DNA of 64,000 bases from NCBI GenBank assembly GCA_027704905.1, contig CM051015.1:14738192-14802191 (forward strand), read 5' to 3'. Shown here piece after piece: positions 47,380-57,439 of the stretch. The notes under the pieces were generated by a model. That model was not told where the DNA came from. It ran no database searches and saw only the letters and a list, made by a program, of their open reading frames with translations. A program made the translations under genes and the position numbers. Every line of letters starts with the position of its first letter. Within the stretch, counting starts at the first letter, position 1. This DNA is from Muraenolepis orangiensis. Its lineage: Eukaryota; Chordata; Actinopteri; Gadiformes; Muraenolepididae.

Positions 47380-47670
47380 CACACACTCTGCTTGGTGATG
47401 TGAGACCTTTCGCCAGTTTGGACCTGGCTGTCCCAGGTACACTATGGTCATTAAGAAACACCTGTTCCATTAGCACACGGTGGACATTTATTACCCTTCC
47501 CTCTCTACTAAAACCCTCTGGCTCCAAGCACCTCTGCAACACCAACAACACAACAACATATGGTGTCCACCGCTGACATGCTAAGGGTCGCTTTTATTGG
47601 CTTTTAGAAGTGGGTGATATTTAGTCCACAGTTAGGCCACCCTCATTAATTATTTCGAGGGCAGATGGCT

Positions 47671-47693
47671 CAATATATATATATATATATATA
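47671..47693. repeat. (AT)n microsatellite
   Basis: About eleven AT units. Confidence 0.95.
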
Positions 47694-47811
47694 TTTATAA
47701 CCTGTATTACAACAGCAACTTTACACTGCAGTTTGACCGATTTACCACTTAGTCAGATTAGGCATTGCCCATTCCAAAGAGATGCCTGTTGCTGATTGCT
47801 TGACCTAACCT

Positions 47812-48019
47812 GAGGACTAACCTGCTGAATAACCTGCTGACTAACCTGATGACTAATCTGATAACTAACCTGCTGACTAACCTGCTGACTAACCTGAGGA
47901 CTAACCTGATGACTAACCTGCTGACTAACCTGCTGACTAACCTGAGGACTAACCTGAGGACTAACCTGCTGACTAACCTGATGACTAACCTGCTGACTAA
48001 CCTGATGACTAATCTGCTG

Positions 48020-48022
<3 letters not shown>
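47812..48022. repeat. 12-bp minisatellite 'ctgactaacctg'
   Basis: About 17 copies with variants gaggactaacct and gatgactaacct, grading straight into (GT)n. Confidence 0.95.

Positions 48023-48107
<85 letters not shown>
48023..48107. repeat. (GT)n microsatellite touching an exon
   Basis: GT run ending three bases before the coding sequence at 48111 (…gtgtgtgaag). Confidence 0.97.
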
Positions 48108-48109
<2 letters not shown>

Positions 48110-48110
48110 G

Positions 48111-48181
48111 CTGTACGTGGTGAACCTGTACGGCCCGACCCACACACAGGTGCTCACCCCCCAGGACAGCCTCAAACTACG
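48111..48181 (+). CDS. dpp10: DPP10-like exon (LYVVNLYGPTHTQVLTPQDS), 5' edge eroded
   Basis: The exon encodes LYVVNLYGPTHTQVLTPQDS, LKL and a split Arg codon (CG|G). The donor GTGAGA starts at 48182. In DPP10 the preceding exon ends ...YPYPK in phase 0, and this exon should begin with about eight more residues (the AG.VNPTI stretch) before KLYVV. Here (GT)n occupies that place and the only possible acceptor is the AAG at 48108-48110, without a pyrimidine tract. If AAG is instead coding Lys, no acceptor remains. Reading frame is preserved with either neighbour. Confidence 0.85.
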
Positions 48182-48647
48182 GTGAGAACAAGGAGATGGA
48201 GAGACCACCTATTGATCCGTATTCACTGGATTTGTTGAAAGAGTTGTTTGTTTGTTTGTGTTGGTGTTGTCACTGGGTGCTTGGAGTATTTGTGGTGGAA
48301 ATGTACGATTTTGAAGGTCTTGTTGTTGTTTTGTGGATAGGAGCTGAGAATCGCAATATGTTATTTAGCACTACTTCCTGTTCCTGTTCTATAAATATAT
48401 TCTAAGAAAATAAAGTCACAGGAAGGCTAGGACATGTGGATAAGGTTAACTACTGACTGTATCAATACTGTTTAATTCTTATTCTTCAACTATTATAATT
48501 ACTATTATAATTATTATCACTATTATTAGTATTATTATCATTAGTAGTATTAATATAATATTATTACTATTATTACTTGAGAGTTTTGGACATATTTATA
48601 TCCATATTTGTTGTCCATGTATGTGTCTTGCAATTGTTGTCAACATG

Positions 48648-48985
48648 TCATGTTACCAGGGGAATGTGTAGTGGTTGTTGTAGGACTATGTTACCATGGT
48701 GATGTGTTGTGGTTGTTGAAGGGAGCAATACTTTACCATGGTGATGTGTTGTGGTTGTTGAAGGGAGCACTAAGTTACCATGGTGATGTGTTGTGGTTGT
48801 TGAAGGGAGCACTACGTTACCATGGTGATGTGTTGTGGTTGTTGAAGGGAGCACTATGTTACCATGCTGATGTGTTGTGGTTGTTGAAGGGAGCACTAGG
48901 TTACCATGCTGATGTGTTGTGGTTGTTGAAGGGAGCACTAGGTTACCATGCTGATGTGTTGTGGTTGTTGAAGGGAGCACTATGT
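48648..48985. repeat. 41-bp minisatellite containing a splice acceptor and exon start
   Basis: About eight copies of a unit with 'gttaccatggtgatgtgttg' and 'tggttgttgaagggagcact' blocks. The last copy merges with the exon at 48974. Each unit holds the same GAAG acceptor and the bases that in the exon encode (R)EHYV.MV. Confidence 0.95.
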
Positions 48986-49097
48986 GCACATGGTGAAGTG
49001 GATCAGCAAGACCAAGACGTGTGTGAGGCGGTTGAACCGAGCCCAGAACATCTCCATCCTCACTGTGTGTGACACCACCACAGGAGCCTGTATCAAG
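48974..49097 (+). CDS. dpp10: DPP10-like exon (EHYVHMVKWISKTKT...)
   Basis: The acceptor 'gttgaag' ends at 48973. The leading G completes Arg from 48180-48181. The frame encodes EHYVHMVKWISKTKTCVRRL, NRAQNISILTVCDTTTGACI and K, close to DPP10 (REYYITMVKW...LNRAQNISILTVC.TTTGAC). The next exon (49609) starts in phase 0, so this exon should end after AAG at 49097. The next bases are ATGTGTGT, so the donor is AT instead of GT, or the splice is two bases later and shifts the frame. A (GT)n array fills the intron start. Confidence 0.88.

Positions 49098-49160
<63 letters not shown>
49098..49160. repeat. (GT)n microsatellite at a splice donor
   Basis: Begins directly after the last coding base of the exon at 48974-49097. 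Confidence 0.96.
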
Positions 49161-49163
<3 letters not shown>

Positions 49164-49608
49164 TAAATCCAGCTCACATCTAATGACAAACGACCGTCGA
49201 CACGAGTCGATTCCAGAAGTACAGAGAATCACCCGGATCACATAACAAGACTTCTACAGGACTCCAAATATTGTTTGAACAGTTGCCAAGGCTACGGGAG
49301 TGTAGCTGCTGTAGCGTGAGCCAGATATGGGCCATAGGTTAGCATCTTGTCCATCTTTAATTTTTGTTTTACTTATCAGGCTAGAATTTAATCAACAGGG
49401 TCAGTTTTCTCTCCAACATGTAAACGTAAACCAAATGCATGTAGTTCCCTTTGTTTTTACATTTAAAATGATTTGTTGTCCACAGTATAAATGCAAATCT
49501 GCTGCTTTTGGTTGGCTTGAATTTAAGATTCAAGCTAAACTATTACAAACTAAAAAAAAGATTACTAATTAACACTATTTTTTCTTATTTTCTTATTTTA
49601 TTTTTCAG
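49161..49608. other. Short intron remainder
   Basis: Unique AT-rich sequence ending in a strong polypyrimidine tract and 'atttttcag'. Confidence 0.6.
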
Positions 49609-49647
49609 AGACAAGAGGAGACTTCTGAGCTCTGGCTTTCCAAGCAG
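49609..49647 (+). CDS. dpp10: DPP10-like micro-exon (RQEETSELWLSKQ)
   Basis: A 39-bp exon in phase 0/0 between 'ttatttttcag' and GTGAAA. It encodes RQEETSELWLSKQ, aligning with the ...EMTSDTWLSQQ segment of DPP10 and ...SEAWLHRQ of DPP6. The match is short, but position, phase and splice sites fit well. Confidence 0.8.
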
Positions 49648-50450
49648 GTGAAATGAGTTCTCTTCACTTCCACACAGATTATCTTGTCAGATACCAATGC
49701 AGAATATACCTTCACCGTTGCTATCTCAGATTTTAATATATAGAACTAAATATAAAGCCATGGTTGTGGCAAGTTTCATCTGCTGATCCCCTGAAGTACA
49801 AATAGACAGTCTTTTTTAATCATCATCCTTTTTGTTGTTGCTAATTTCACAAGGCACAAATGACTTCTCTCACCAACGTGCCCAAGCAGAAGAATCCTCC
49901 CTATTTCAATTTAATTTAAAAATCTCCCTGCCCATCCTGTTAAAAACAGAGACTCTCACCTGAATACAGCCCTGTTCTCTGCACCGTGAGCTGTAAGTCG
50001 TGCTGCCGGTAGAATTTCAATGTTGTGATGTACCGTTGACCCAGATTTAGGAGGCCTGCATCACTCTCAGGAATTTTAAAAGAGGCCAAGAAGAATCAGA
50101 ACAAGAACGGTGTATCAGATGAAAGCACTCACATCACCACAGCTACACAGGCGGTTCTCCTGTACTGTAGACGTAATAGAACCAAACAGACGTCTTTAAG
50201 TGATGTGAGCTCTGGGCAACAAGAGACACCTTAACTATGTCTATTAAAGACAATGGTGTTATAACACGTCATACACTATGGCTTTTCTCAATATTTTACA
50301 TATTATTATACGTAAATATTCAGTTTCTCTACCTACAGTATATATCATTGTACAAGTTAACACTGCCTATACTGATGTTTGGACTTCGGACTGGATAAAA
50401 TTGACGGAAAGGTGAAACATATTTCTGACGTTTTCTCTGGAAGAAAATAA
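49648..50450. other. Intron-like stretch
   Basis: No exon or repeat recognised. The exon that should follow (the NEEPVFS segment) was not found. Confidence 0.35.
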
Positions 50451-50454
50451 ATAT

Positions 50455-50700
50455 AGTATAAACTATATACTATACTACTGTACTATATATAGTATATAGT
50501 ACTATATATACTATATAATAATATTATATCTAATATATAATAATATTACACTATATAGTATACTATATAGTATATACTATATAATATACTATATAGTGTA
50601 TATATATATAGTATATAGTATATAGTACATAGTAGATAGCATATTGTGTTGTTTATAGTATATAGTATATACTATAAACAACACTATACTATAACAATAC
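50455..50700. repeat. AT-rich palindromic repeat 'tatagta/tactata'
   Basis: Short inverted and direct TATAGTA units, able to fold extensively. It directly precedes a Gypsy insertion at 50717. Confidence 0.85.
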
Positions 50701-50999
50701 TATACACAATAAAAATTGTCACGGTTACGGTGGTTTACAGGGGGCGTGGACAAGCCGCGGGCTTTGGCGGTGCACACACAGCTGTCGGCAATTGCCGAGA
50801 GTGATTAGGTTAATCACGTCACCTGGGGGTGTATGTATACCCTGACGAGGTTGCACTGTCCCTGCCTGCCGACGTTGCCGACGTCGCGCTGTCCCCGCCT
50901 GCCGACGTCGAGGGCTTGGGTCGCCGCCACCTCGTTCCCGTCGCCGTGGGAGATGGACATTTCAAGGGGGACGGTGGTTTTTGTTATGTTATTGTTTTT

Positions 51000-51412
51000 G
51001 AGATGTCAGGAGCCGTCCCCGGAGAGGTCCAGAGAGATCCAGAGCAGACCTCAGAGGAGACTCCAGAGGAGAGGTCCAGAGCAGACCTCAGAGGAGACTC
51101 CAGAGGAGCGGTCCAGAGCAGACCTCAGAGGAGACTCCAGAGGAGGCCCCCAGAGGAGGCCCCAGAGGAGGCCCCAGAGGAGACTCCAGAGGAGGCCCCC
51201 AGAGGAGACCCCCAGAGGAGACCCCCAGAGGAGGCCCCAGAGGAGGCCACAGAGGAGGCCCCAGAGGAGACACCGGAGAGGTCCAGAGAGGTCCAGAGAA
51301 GACCTCAGAGGGGAGGTCCAGAGCAGACCCCAGAGGAGACCTCAGAGGAGACCCCCAGAGGTGGCCCCCAGAGGAGACCCCAGAGGAGACCCCCAGAGTA
51401 GGTTCCAGAGGA
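51000..51412. repeat. Purine-rich minisatellite 'agaggaggccccagaggaga'
   Basis: Degenerate 9-18 bp units within the truncated Gypsy. A 190-codon open frame of (E)EAPEETPRG type and a 287-codon frame rich in RRPQ are products of the repeat. Confidence 0.88.
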
Positions 51413-51429
51413 GACCCTGCAGTCAGGAA

Positions 51430-51664
51430 GGACATGGACCGGTACTACTGTGCGGCCGCCGTCTTCGAAGACTCCTACTGACCTGGGCAGAAGGGGTGGC
51501 TCTCCTTCCGGGACCCGCCCGCCCACCGAATCTCCTCCACCCCCCCCGGATCATCGACTGGCCGATACAGCCCAGAGGAGCAGGGTTGGCTCCCGCGCCG
51601 TTACATTCTGGACCCGTCCTTTATCCGCGACTGCCACCGGGAACACCCCAACAAGCCGGGTTGA
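51430..51664 (+). pseudogene. Gypsy (chromovirus) pol C-terminus with chromodomain end
   Basis: The + frame contains MDRYYCAAAVFEDSY, a stop, then RYSPEEQGWLPRRYILDPSF and IRDCHREHPNKPG. The W(L/V)PRR.ILDPS.I.D.H..HP motif is the end of the chromodomain in fish Gypsy chromoviruses, usually just before the polypurine tract. That tract follows at 51663-51675. The rest of pol is lost. Confidence 0.75.
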
Positions 51665-51675
51665 GGGAGGGGTAC

Positions 51676-52287
51676 TGTCACGGTTACGGTGGTTGACAGG
51701 GGGCGTGGACAAGCCGTGGGCATTAGCGGCGCACACACACCTGTCGGCAATTGCCGAGAGTGATTAGGTTAATCACGTCACCTGGGGGTGTATGTATACC
51801 CTGGCGTCCCGTTACTTCGGGGCTAGGTCATACTTTATACTTTGTACTCTCTGGACGGAATTGTTACGCCGATGTCCCGGTATCCAGATTACTCGCCTGT
51901 CCCGTGTCACTTGCCGGTCTATTACCTGTCGCTACTCCGACCTCCCGGTATCCAGACTCCTCCCGTCCCGGACTACTCGCCGGTCTAATACCTGTCGCTA
52001 CTTTGACCTTGCGGTATCCAGACCCCTCTCCCGTCCCGGACTACTCACCTGTCTACTACCTGTCGGTACTCCGCGGATCGACCTCCCGGTATCCAGACCC
52101 CTCGCCCGTCCCAGACCACGCGCCTGTCTACTACCTGCCGGTACTACGCTGCTCCGACTTCCCGGTATCCAGACCCCTGCCTGTCCCCGATTACTCTTTT
52201 GTTGTTTGCTTTAATAAAGCTTGACGTTATTGCTTCATTGTGTCTTGGTCTGTGTTCTGGGTTCCACCAAACTACCCCCTTGTGACA
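51676..52287 (+). repeat. Gypsy 3' LTR
   Basis: 612 bp, TGTCACGG...TGTGACA. It carries several repeats of 'cccggtatccagacccctc' and 'gtcccggactactcgcc' (51890-52190). Confidence 0.88.
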
Positions 52288-52292
52288 AAAAT

Positions 52293-53530
52293 AATAATTA
52301 AGTGACTAATGGATGATATATACTGTACATATGGCAGATGGTCCAAAAAGCTGGATGGATGGATGATGGATACAGTGCAGTACAGTGCAGATATCTGAGT
52401 CACTGTCGAGTACTTACTATTTAAATTATTGAAAAGGCAAACAAATATTTTTTATTTCAAGTTAAGGCGTGTCAATTTCACAGTTCCAGTCTCGAAGGGT
52501 TAACATTAACACACCTGACCCTCAGCCCTTAAAAGGGCAAGGAAACACTCCCCAAATTAAAAAAGAAGAAACCCTGGAAAACCTTCCCCCATTACCCTCA
52601 TTTCACTCATAATGACACTAATAATAAACTAACACTGCGTCCATTTGAGATGGATGGCCGATTCCCATCAAATTAGCATAATGTTTTATTTATTTTTAAT
52701 TTTTAATTTTTAACTGTTTGTAATTGAATCAACCATTTAGTTTAATTGTCTCCGATGCACACTAAACAATGTGACAGACCCGTCCTAATCCGTCACACGC
52801 CCTGCGCCCGCTTTCAAACCAACGCTCTCATTCACTCCAAACGAGGAGCCCGGCAATCACAGCAATTAGCCAGCGGAGAGTATAAACGCTTCATGTTCAG
52901 CGGGATTGTTAATTATATTCTTAAAAACATAAGCAGGGGACACCGTTGTTTATTATTTCAATATACTCCCGCCGGACAAAAGCGCTTCACGCTGGCTGGC
53001 TGCGTGTGTGTGGACTTCAGTGATTTATTAGACAGAGGAGCTGGCGTGCGTGAAGGCCATGCCAGCCATACAAATCAATCTAGAGAAAGAGAGCTGTAAT
53101 GTTCAGAAGGTGTGCGTCAATGTTTCATCAGGCAGGCAGTTCTCGTCATTAGGTCCAAATCAGGCTTTTAATGTATTCAATTAAAAGCCATGCGGAACGC
53201 TTCCAAGTGGATATTTAGGACGGCTATGAGGGCTTACTGATCTGAGGAGAGAACCATCAGTAACATTTAATCAGAAGGACTTTCTGTGTTTATGTGTGTT
53301 GTGTGTTGTGTTTATGTGTGTTGTCGAATAATTTTAGTCAACCGTCATTTGAAGCAACAGTTTTAGCTTTTTATTATTGTGGGCTTTTCCTGAAATGGGT
53401 TACGGTAGAAATTATTTCCTCAACAACTTTACACACACACACACTGTGTTGAAGAGGCTTAAATAGGCTTTCATTAAAATCACAGGTTGACAAAATTATT
53501 AGTTTGATTAATGATTAGTAGATGAAATGA
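52293..53530. other. Unique-looking stretch, candidate conserved non-coding element
   Basis: No repeats or exons. 52640-53260 has balanced composition and many homeodomain- and Sox-like AT motifs ('aaattagcataatg', 'cacagcaattagcc', 'tgatttattagacag'), a look typical of vertebrate conserved enhancers. This is only an impression. Confidence 0.3.
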
Positions 53531-53539
53531 TTAGCCATC

Positions 53540-54250
53540 TTTTAGTGATGGCTTGTTTAGCGTACTTTAATTGGATAAAGGTGTTGGCTGTAAAGTGCTA
53601 CAAAGGGGAGGTGTTGGTCATAGTCTGGATGAGATGCTAGTCTCACACAAGGCATTAAAAGCTGCTGCAAACAATTGTTTTGAGGTCTGATTTGAAGGAG
53701 TAAAGAGTTCTGGACCTTGGTTCCAGATCCTTTGTGCATAAAAACTAAATGCTGCGCTTGGTTTGAACCCTGGGAACAGTGAGCAGGCCGGTCCTCATAA
53801 CCTGACCGCTCTAGTGGATCTGAACACACAAGCACATCACAGATGGATTTTGGTCACTTACCCATTTAGTGCTTTATACACTACAAGTGATCATTTGAAC
53901 TGAATTCTCTGGTAATCCGGATGCCAACACAGTGATCTGAGCACTGGAGTGATGTGGTCTGCTCTCTTGGTCTGAGTTAAAACTCCAGCAGCAGCATTCT
54001 GGATGACTTGGAGCTTTTTAGAGAGACTTGTGAAAACAACATGTCAGTAGTCAAGAAGTGAAAGCATGGGGTAGGTTTTCCAGGTCTTGTTTGGAACATC
54101 AACCCTTCAAATATTGCTCCTGATTTTGTCACAGCCTTTATGTGGCTGTAAATGTTTAGGTCAGAGTACATAACTACACCAAGATTTCAGACTTGATTCA
54201 ATGATAGAGATTCAATATAAGCGTTTATTTAGACTGTTTTGTGTCTTGCA
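53540..54250 (-). mobile_element. LINE fragment, reverse transcriptase C-terminus (decayed)
   Basis: Minus-strand reading gives LNIYSHIKAVTKSGAIFEGL, then (other frame) QVIQNAAAGVLTQTKRADHI and TPVLRSLCWHPDYQRIQFK, then YKALNG and VCSDPLERSG. The motifs LQ(L/V)IQNAAARVLT..., H(I)TP(V/I)L..LHWLP and YKALNG are the end of fish LINE reverse transcriptases. Several stops and frameshifts are present. Confidence 0.82.
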
Positions 54251-54720
54251 CGCAAAATAGTTACTGCAGTTTTATCTTTGTTCATCTCGGGGAAATTGTG
54301 CCCATCCAGGCATTGCATCACTGGGACCACAGTCAGCTGTTGACTGTGATCCTGCACAGCCTCCACAATGCCAGTAAGAACCTCCATGTTTTGTTCTTTA
54401 AATATAATATAATAGCAATGCTAACGTATTGAAGCATACCAGTGAGCCTACTCATCAGAGGTGCACTGCTGGAGGATGAAAGCATCTCCTAAATAAGCTA
54501 AACCTTAAATAATAAGACAGGAGTACATGGTGCTCCGGTCGTGTGTGTGTGTGGTAGCTGGTTTTCCAGCTTCAAAGAAACATGAGAGATCGGAGAGATG
54601 CGGTTCCCACTTAGAAGGGAAGGGATTTGAAGGCTTGGATGTGGGAGCATCCGTCACCGTTCACCTGCCTCAGCACCGCTAAATGACAGTCGACAGGGAA
54701 CTTTTAACATGCATTTGACC
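54251..54720. other. Unannotated stretch
   Basis: May continue the LINE upstream of 54250 (VILHSLHNA-like frames do not convince). No exon seen. Confidence 0.3.
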
Positions 54721-54721
54721 T

Positions 54722-54820
54722 TACACACGCACACATGCACACGCATGCACGCACACACGCACACACACATGCACACACGCACACATACGCGTACACACGC
54801 ACACGGACATGCACACACAC
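54722..54820. repeat. Degenerate (ACACGC)n repeat
   Basis: CA-rich repeat with CG steps, followed at 54938-54974 by (CA)n and (CATA)n. Confidence 0.85.
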
Positions 54821-54935
54821 TCTCAATTATGCACTTTCTCACATAAATGTGCACACCAATACACACATTTTCCATCAATTTACCTCAATCCCTCACTTGC
54901 CAGCTGACTCCACACACAGGCAAATAAAGAGAGAG

Positions 54936-54966
<31 letters not shown>

Positions 54967-55080
54967 TACATACAAGTAAGAACTTGAATATGTTTTTGTC
55001 CATTTACCTCTCTGTCCACCTTGCCATCTCTTTCTCCCCCCACTCTCTCTCTCCCCATCTCTCCCTCTTTCCCTTTCTTT

Positions 55081-55083
<3 letters not shown>

Positions 55084-55166
<83 letters not shown>
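55084..55166. repeat. (TC)n microsatellite
   Basis: Perfect TC run of about 40 units. Confidence 0.97.
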
Positions 55167-55169
<3 letters not shown>

Positions 55170-55295
55170 CACATAGTGAGAGACCCCCACATCTATTCAT
55201 ACATTACCCCTGTACAGCTGTCAATAGTTTTGCTCCAGGGTTCAGAAAGCGGGCCTGTGCCCTGGGGGTGTTTGGATAGATGGACCCCTGACCGT

Positions 55296-55860
55296 TGTGA
55301 TACAAGATACAATATATTTGTATTTGCCATTTGTAACAAGTACATTGGAATGCTTGCTCCCCATTCCCTCCCGCAGTAAACATCTCAAAAAACATAATAA
55401 TAATAAATAAATAAAATAAATAAAATTATAATAATATATACAATAAAATAAAGAATTAACAAAAAAAGGACAGCAAAGTGACTCATAGATGGTATGAACA
55501 TCTGTTGAATGTGCAAAAAGATTTAGAAGCATTTAAAGTGCATTTAAAGTGAAGTGGCAGCACTCCTAGCAGTTCAGTAGGCGCACTGCCTGTGGATAAA
55601 AACTATCCTTAAACCTGGTAGTACTTATATGGATGCTGCGGAACCGGTGACCAGACGGTAGTGGTTGCAGTCCTTTATGATGGACATGACCTTCTTCCGA
55701 CGCCACTCGTCAGGACGCTCTCTACGGTGCCACGGTACAAGTTCACTAGCCACCGTTGGCCTATTCCACTTTTTCTGATGCACCACAGAGCATAGAGGCG
55801 CTGGTGTGCCTTCTTCAGCATGACCTCCGTGTTGCGGGTCCACGCCAGGTCAATCGGAAA
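55296..55860 (-). mobile_element. L2-like LINE 3' end, second copy
   Basis: Minus-strand 3' UTR and C-terminal RT remnant (KKVMSIIKDCNHY) closely match 21965-22640. Internal deletions around 55700 remove the WYGN part. The tail at 55296-55320 has 'gatacaagatacaatatatt'. Confidence 0.85.
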
Positions 55861-55965
55861 TTGTGGATGCGTTGGCCTCGTAATGAGCCAGCCATAGGTT
55901 TCCGGCTCTTCTCCATTAGAAGTACTGGATGACTCGGTGGGATTGTGTGTTAGAGTGTGTTACTC

Positions 55966-55969
<4 letters not shown>

Positions 55970-56014
<45 letters not shown>
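55970..56014. repeat. (GT)n microsatellite
   Basis: About 22 GT units. Confidence 0.95.
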
Positions 56015-56015
<1 letters not shown>

Positions 56016-56234
56016 ATGCCGTGTGGACCAAGCCGTGGGCTCAAACATGCGAGAGTGTGACTACCGTGGTACACGTATGCGTATGAGGACACCTCCAACT
56101 CAGAGCTTCTTAAATATTATTTTTATTTATTTTGTTTTATTTAATTTGCTTGTTGGAGAAATTTAATATATTTAACTCTGTGTGTGTCTGTGCGTCACAC
56201 ACACAAGAAGGTGCAGTTATTGTAATTAGTGTTA

Positions 56235-56237
<3 letters not shown>

Positions 56238-56284
<47 letters not shown>
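56238..56284. repeat. (TA)n microsatellite
   Basis: About 23 TA units. It is preceded by 'gaaggtgcagttattgtaattagt', which recurs at 56527-56550 before another TA-rich stretch, so this region is duplicated. Confidence 0.95.
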
Positions 56285-56287
<3 letters not shown>

Positions 56288-56426
56288 CCATGTCCTCCAT
56301 GTTGTTCATGTCTTCCATGTAGTCCTGTCTCTATGTGGTTCCTGATGCTGCTGCACTACTGGCACTTTAAATGCTTTCAAATATATTTGTAAAAAAAACA
56401 AACAAACATGTACATATCATTTCAGG

Positions 56427-56530
56427 CACTTTGCTGCTCTTTTTTGGTTTATTTTTATTGTACATATTATTTAAATTTTGATGGTGTTATTTTGGAGATT
56501 TATACTGCGGGAATGGGGATTGAGCAGAAG
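56427..56530 (+). mobile_element. L2-like LINE 3' UTR fragment
   Basis: 'tttgctgctcttttttggtttatttttattgtacat...actgcgggaatgggga' matches 43146-43250 and the reverse of 55400-55370. Confidence 0.7.
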
Positions 56531-56611
56531 GTGCAGTTATTGTAATTAGTCTTAGGCCTATATATATACATATATATATACGTATATATAAACATATATA
56601 TACGTATATAT

Positions 56612-57436
56612 CAGGGTTTCCGCTAGGATTTTTTCTTGCCGGTCAAGTGTCCGGACAGATTTTATTTTACCGGACAAATTCAAAACTTACCGTTTCAAAA
56701 ACAGTCTATATTACAAACGCAACTATAATGTACACCTAGATTGATGAAAGAATGACAAATACCTCAAATAAATGTGACTATTTAATGAACAACAAAACGA
56801 ACAAGAACGATTGACCAAAACCTCGTTAGCCGCAAAAAACACCTGTAACATCTGTAGTGTCACAGTTATGGTGGTTGACAGGGGGCGTGGCCAAGCCACG
56901 TGCGCTGGCGGCGCACACACACACCTGTCAGCTATCACCTTGTCTAATGGTTAATCACCTCACCTGGGGTATATATACCCTGGCTATCCTTTACCCCGGG
57001 GTTAGGTCGTTACTGCACGTTGTTCACGTTACGTCGGACATTCTGGACGGACATCGCCACGCTGATGTCCCGGAGATCCAGTTCCTGTACCTATCCCGCG
57101 TCACCCGCCGGTCTCGCGTTACTCTGGTTCATACGAACTCCCCGGGAATTATAATTACATGTCTGGTACCGGTCACTATTCCGACCTCCCGGGACGCAGA
57201 CTCCTCCCCCGTCCCGGACTACTCGCCGGTCTACTACCTGCCGGTACTCCGCGGATCGACCTCCCGGTACCCTGACCCCTGGACTGTCCCCGTTTACCCT
57301 TGTGTTTTGTGTTTGCTTTGAATAAAGCTTTACGTATCGCTCCACTGTGTCTTGGTCTGCGTTCTGGGTCCCACCGACTCGTGACAAAAGGATGGACAAT
57401 ACCGTTAGCCGGTAATACCGGCTAACGGAAACCCTG
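56612..57436. mobile_element. hAT-like MITE interrupted by a solo LTR
   Basis: Ends CAGGGTTTCCGCTAG and (reverse complement) CAGGGTTTCCGTTAG, 14 of 15 matching. Flanks are TA-rich and consistent with an 8-bp duplication but not decisive. Without the LTR it is about 296 bp and non-coding. Confidence 0.75.
56858..57386 (+). mobile_element. Solo LTR (Gypsy type)
   Basis: Starts TGTCACAGTTATGG and ends CTCGTGACA. It shares 'ggtggttgacagggggcgtgg' and 'tgcgttctgggtcccaccga' type blocks with the 50717 element. Its polyadenylation region is 'tgaataaagctttacg'. The 5-bp flanks (TGTAG and AAAGG) do not match. Confidence 0.82.
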
Positions 57437-57439
57437 ATA

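Larger units (their letters stand above)
50717..52287 (+). mobile_element. Truncated Gypsy element with chromodomain remnant
   Basis: Target duplication AAAAT at 50712-50716 and 52288-52292. The left end (50717 to about 50843) matches the first ~125 bp of the 3' LTR (51676-52287) and is then cut, so most of the 5' LTR and internal region is deleted. The 3' LTR starts TGTCACGGTTACGG after the polypurine tract GAGGGAGGGGTAC and ends TGTGACA. It has a TTTAATAAAGCTTG polyadenylation region (52210-52223). Confidence 0.88.

Noticed and set aside
48648..49000. CRISPR-like regular repeats (41-mer here, 32-mer at 60385, 23-mer at 14015)
   Set aside because: Units are head-to-tail without unique spacers, and the setting is a vertebrate genome. 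They are minisatellites.
50833..51696. 287-codon Arg/Pro-rich frame
   Set aside because: It runs through the purine minisatellite in a frame different from the recognised chromodomain remnant.
52746..53099. 117-codon frame
   Set aside because: No recognisable domain; it lies in the block that looks like conserved non-coding DNA.
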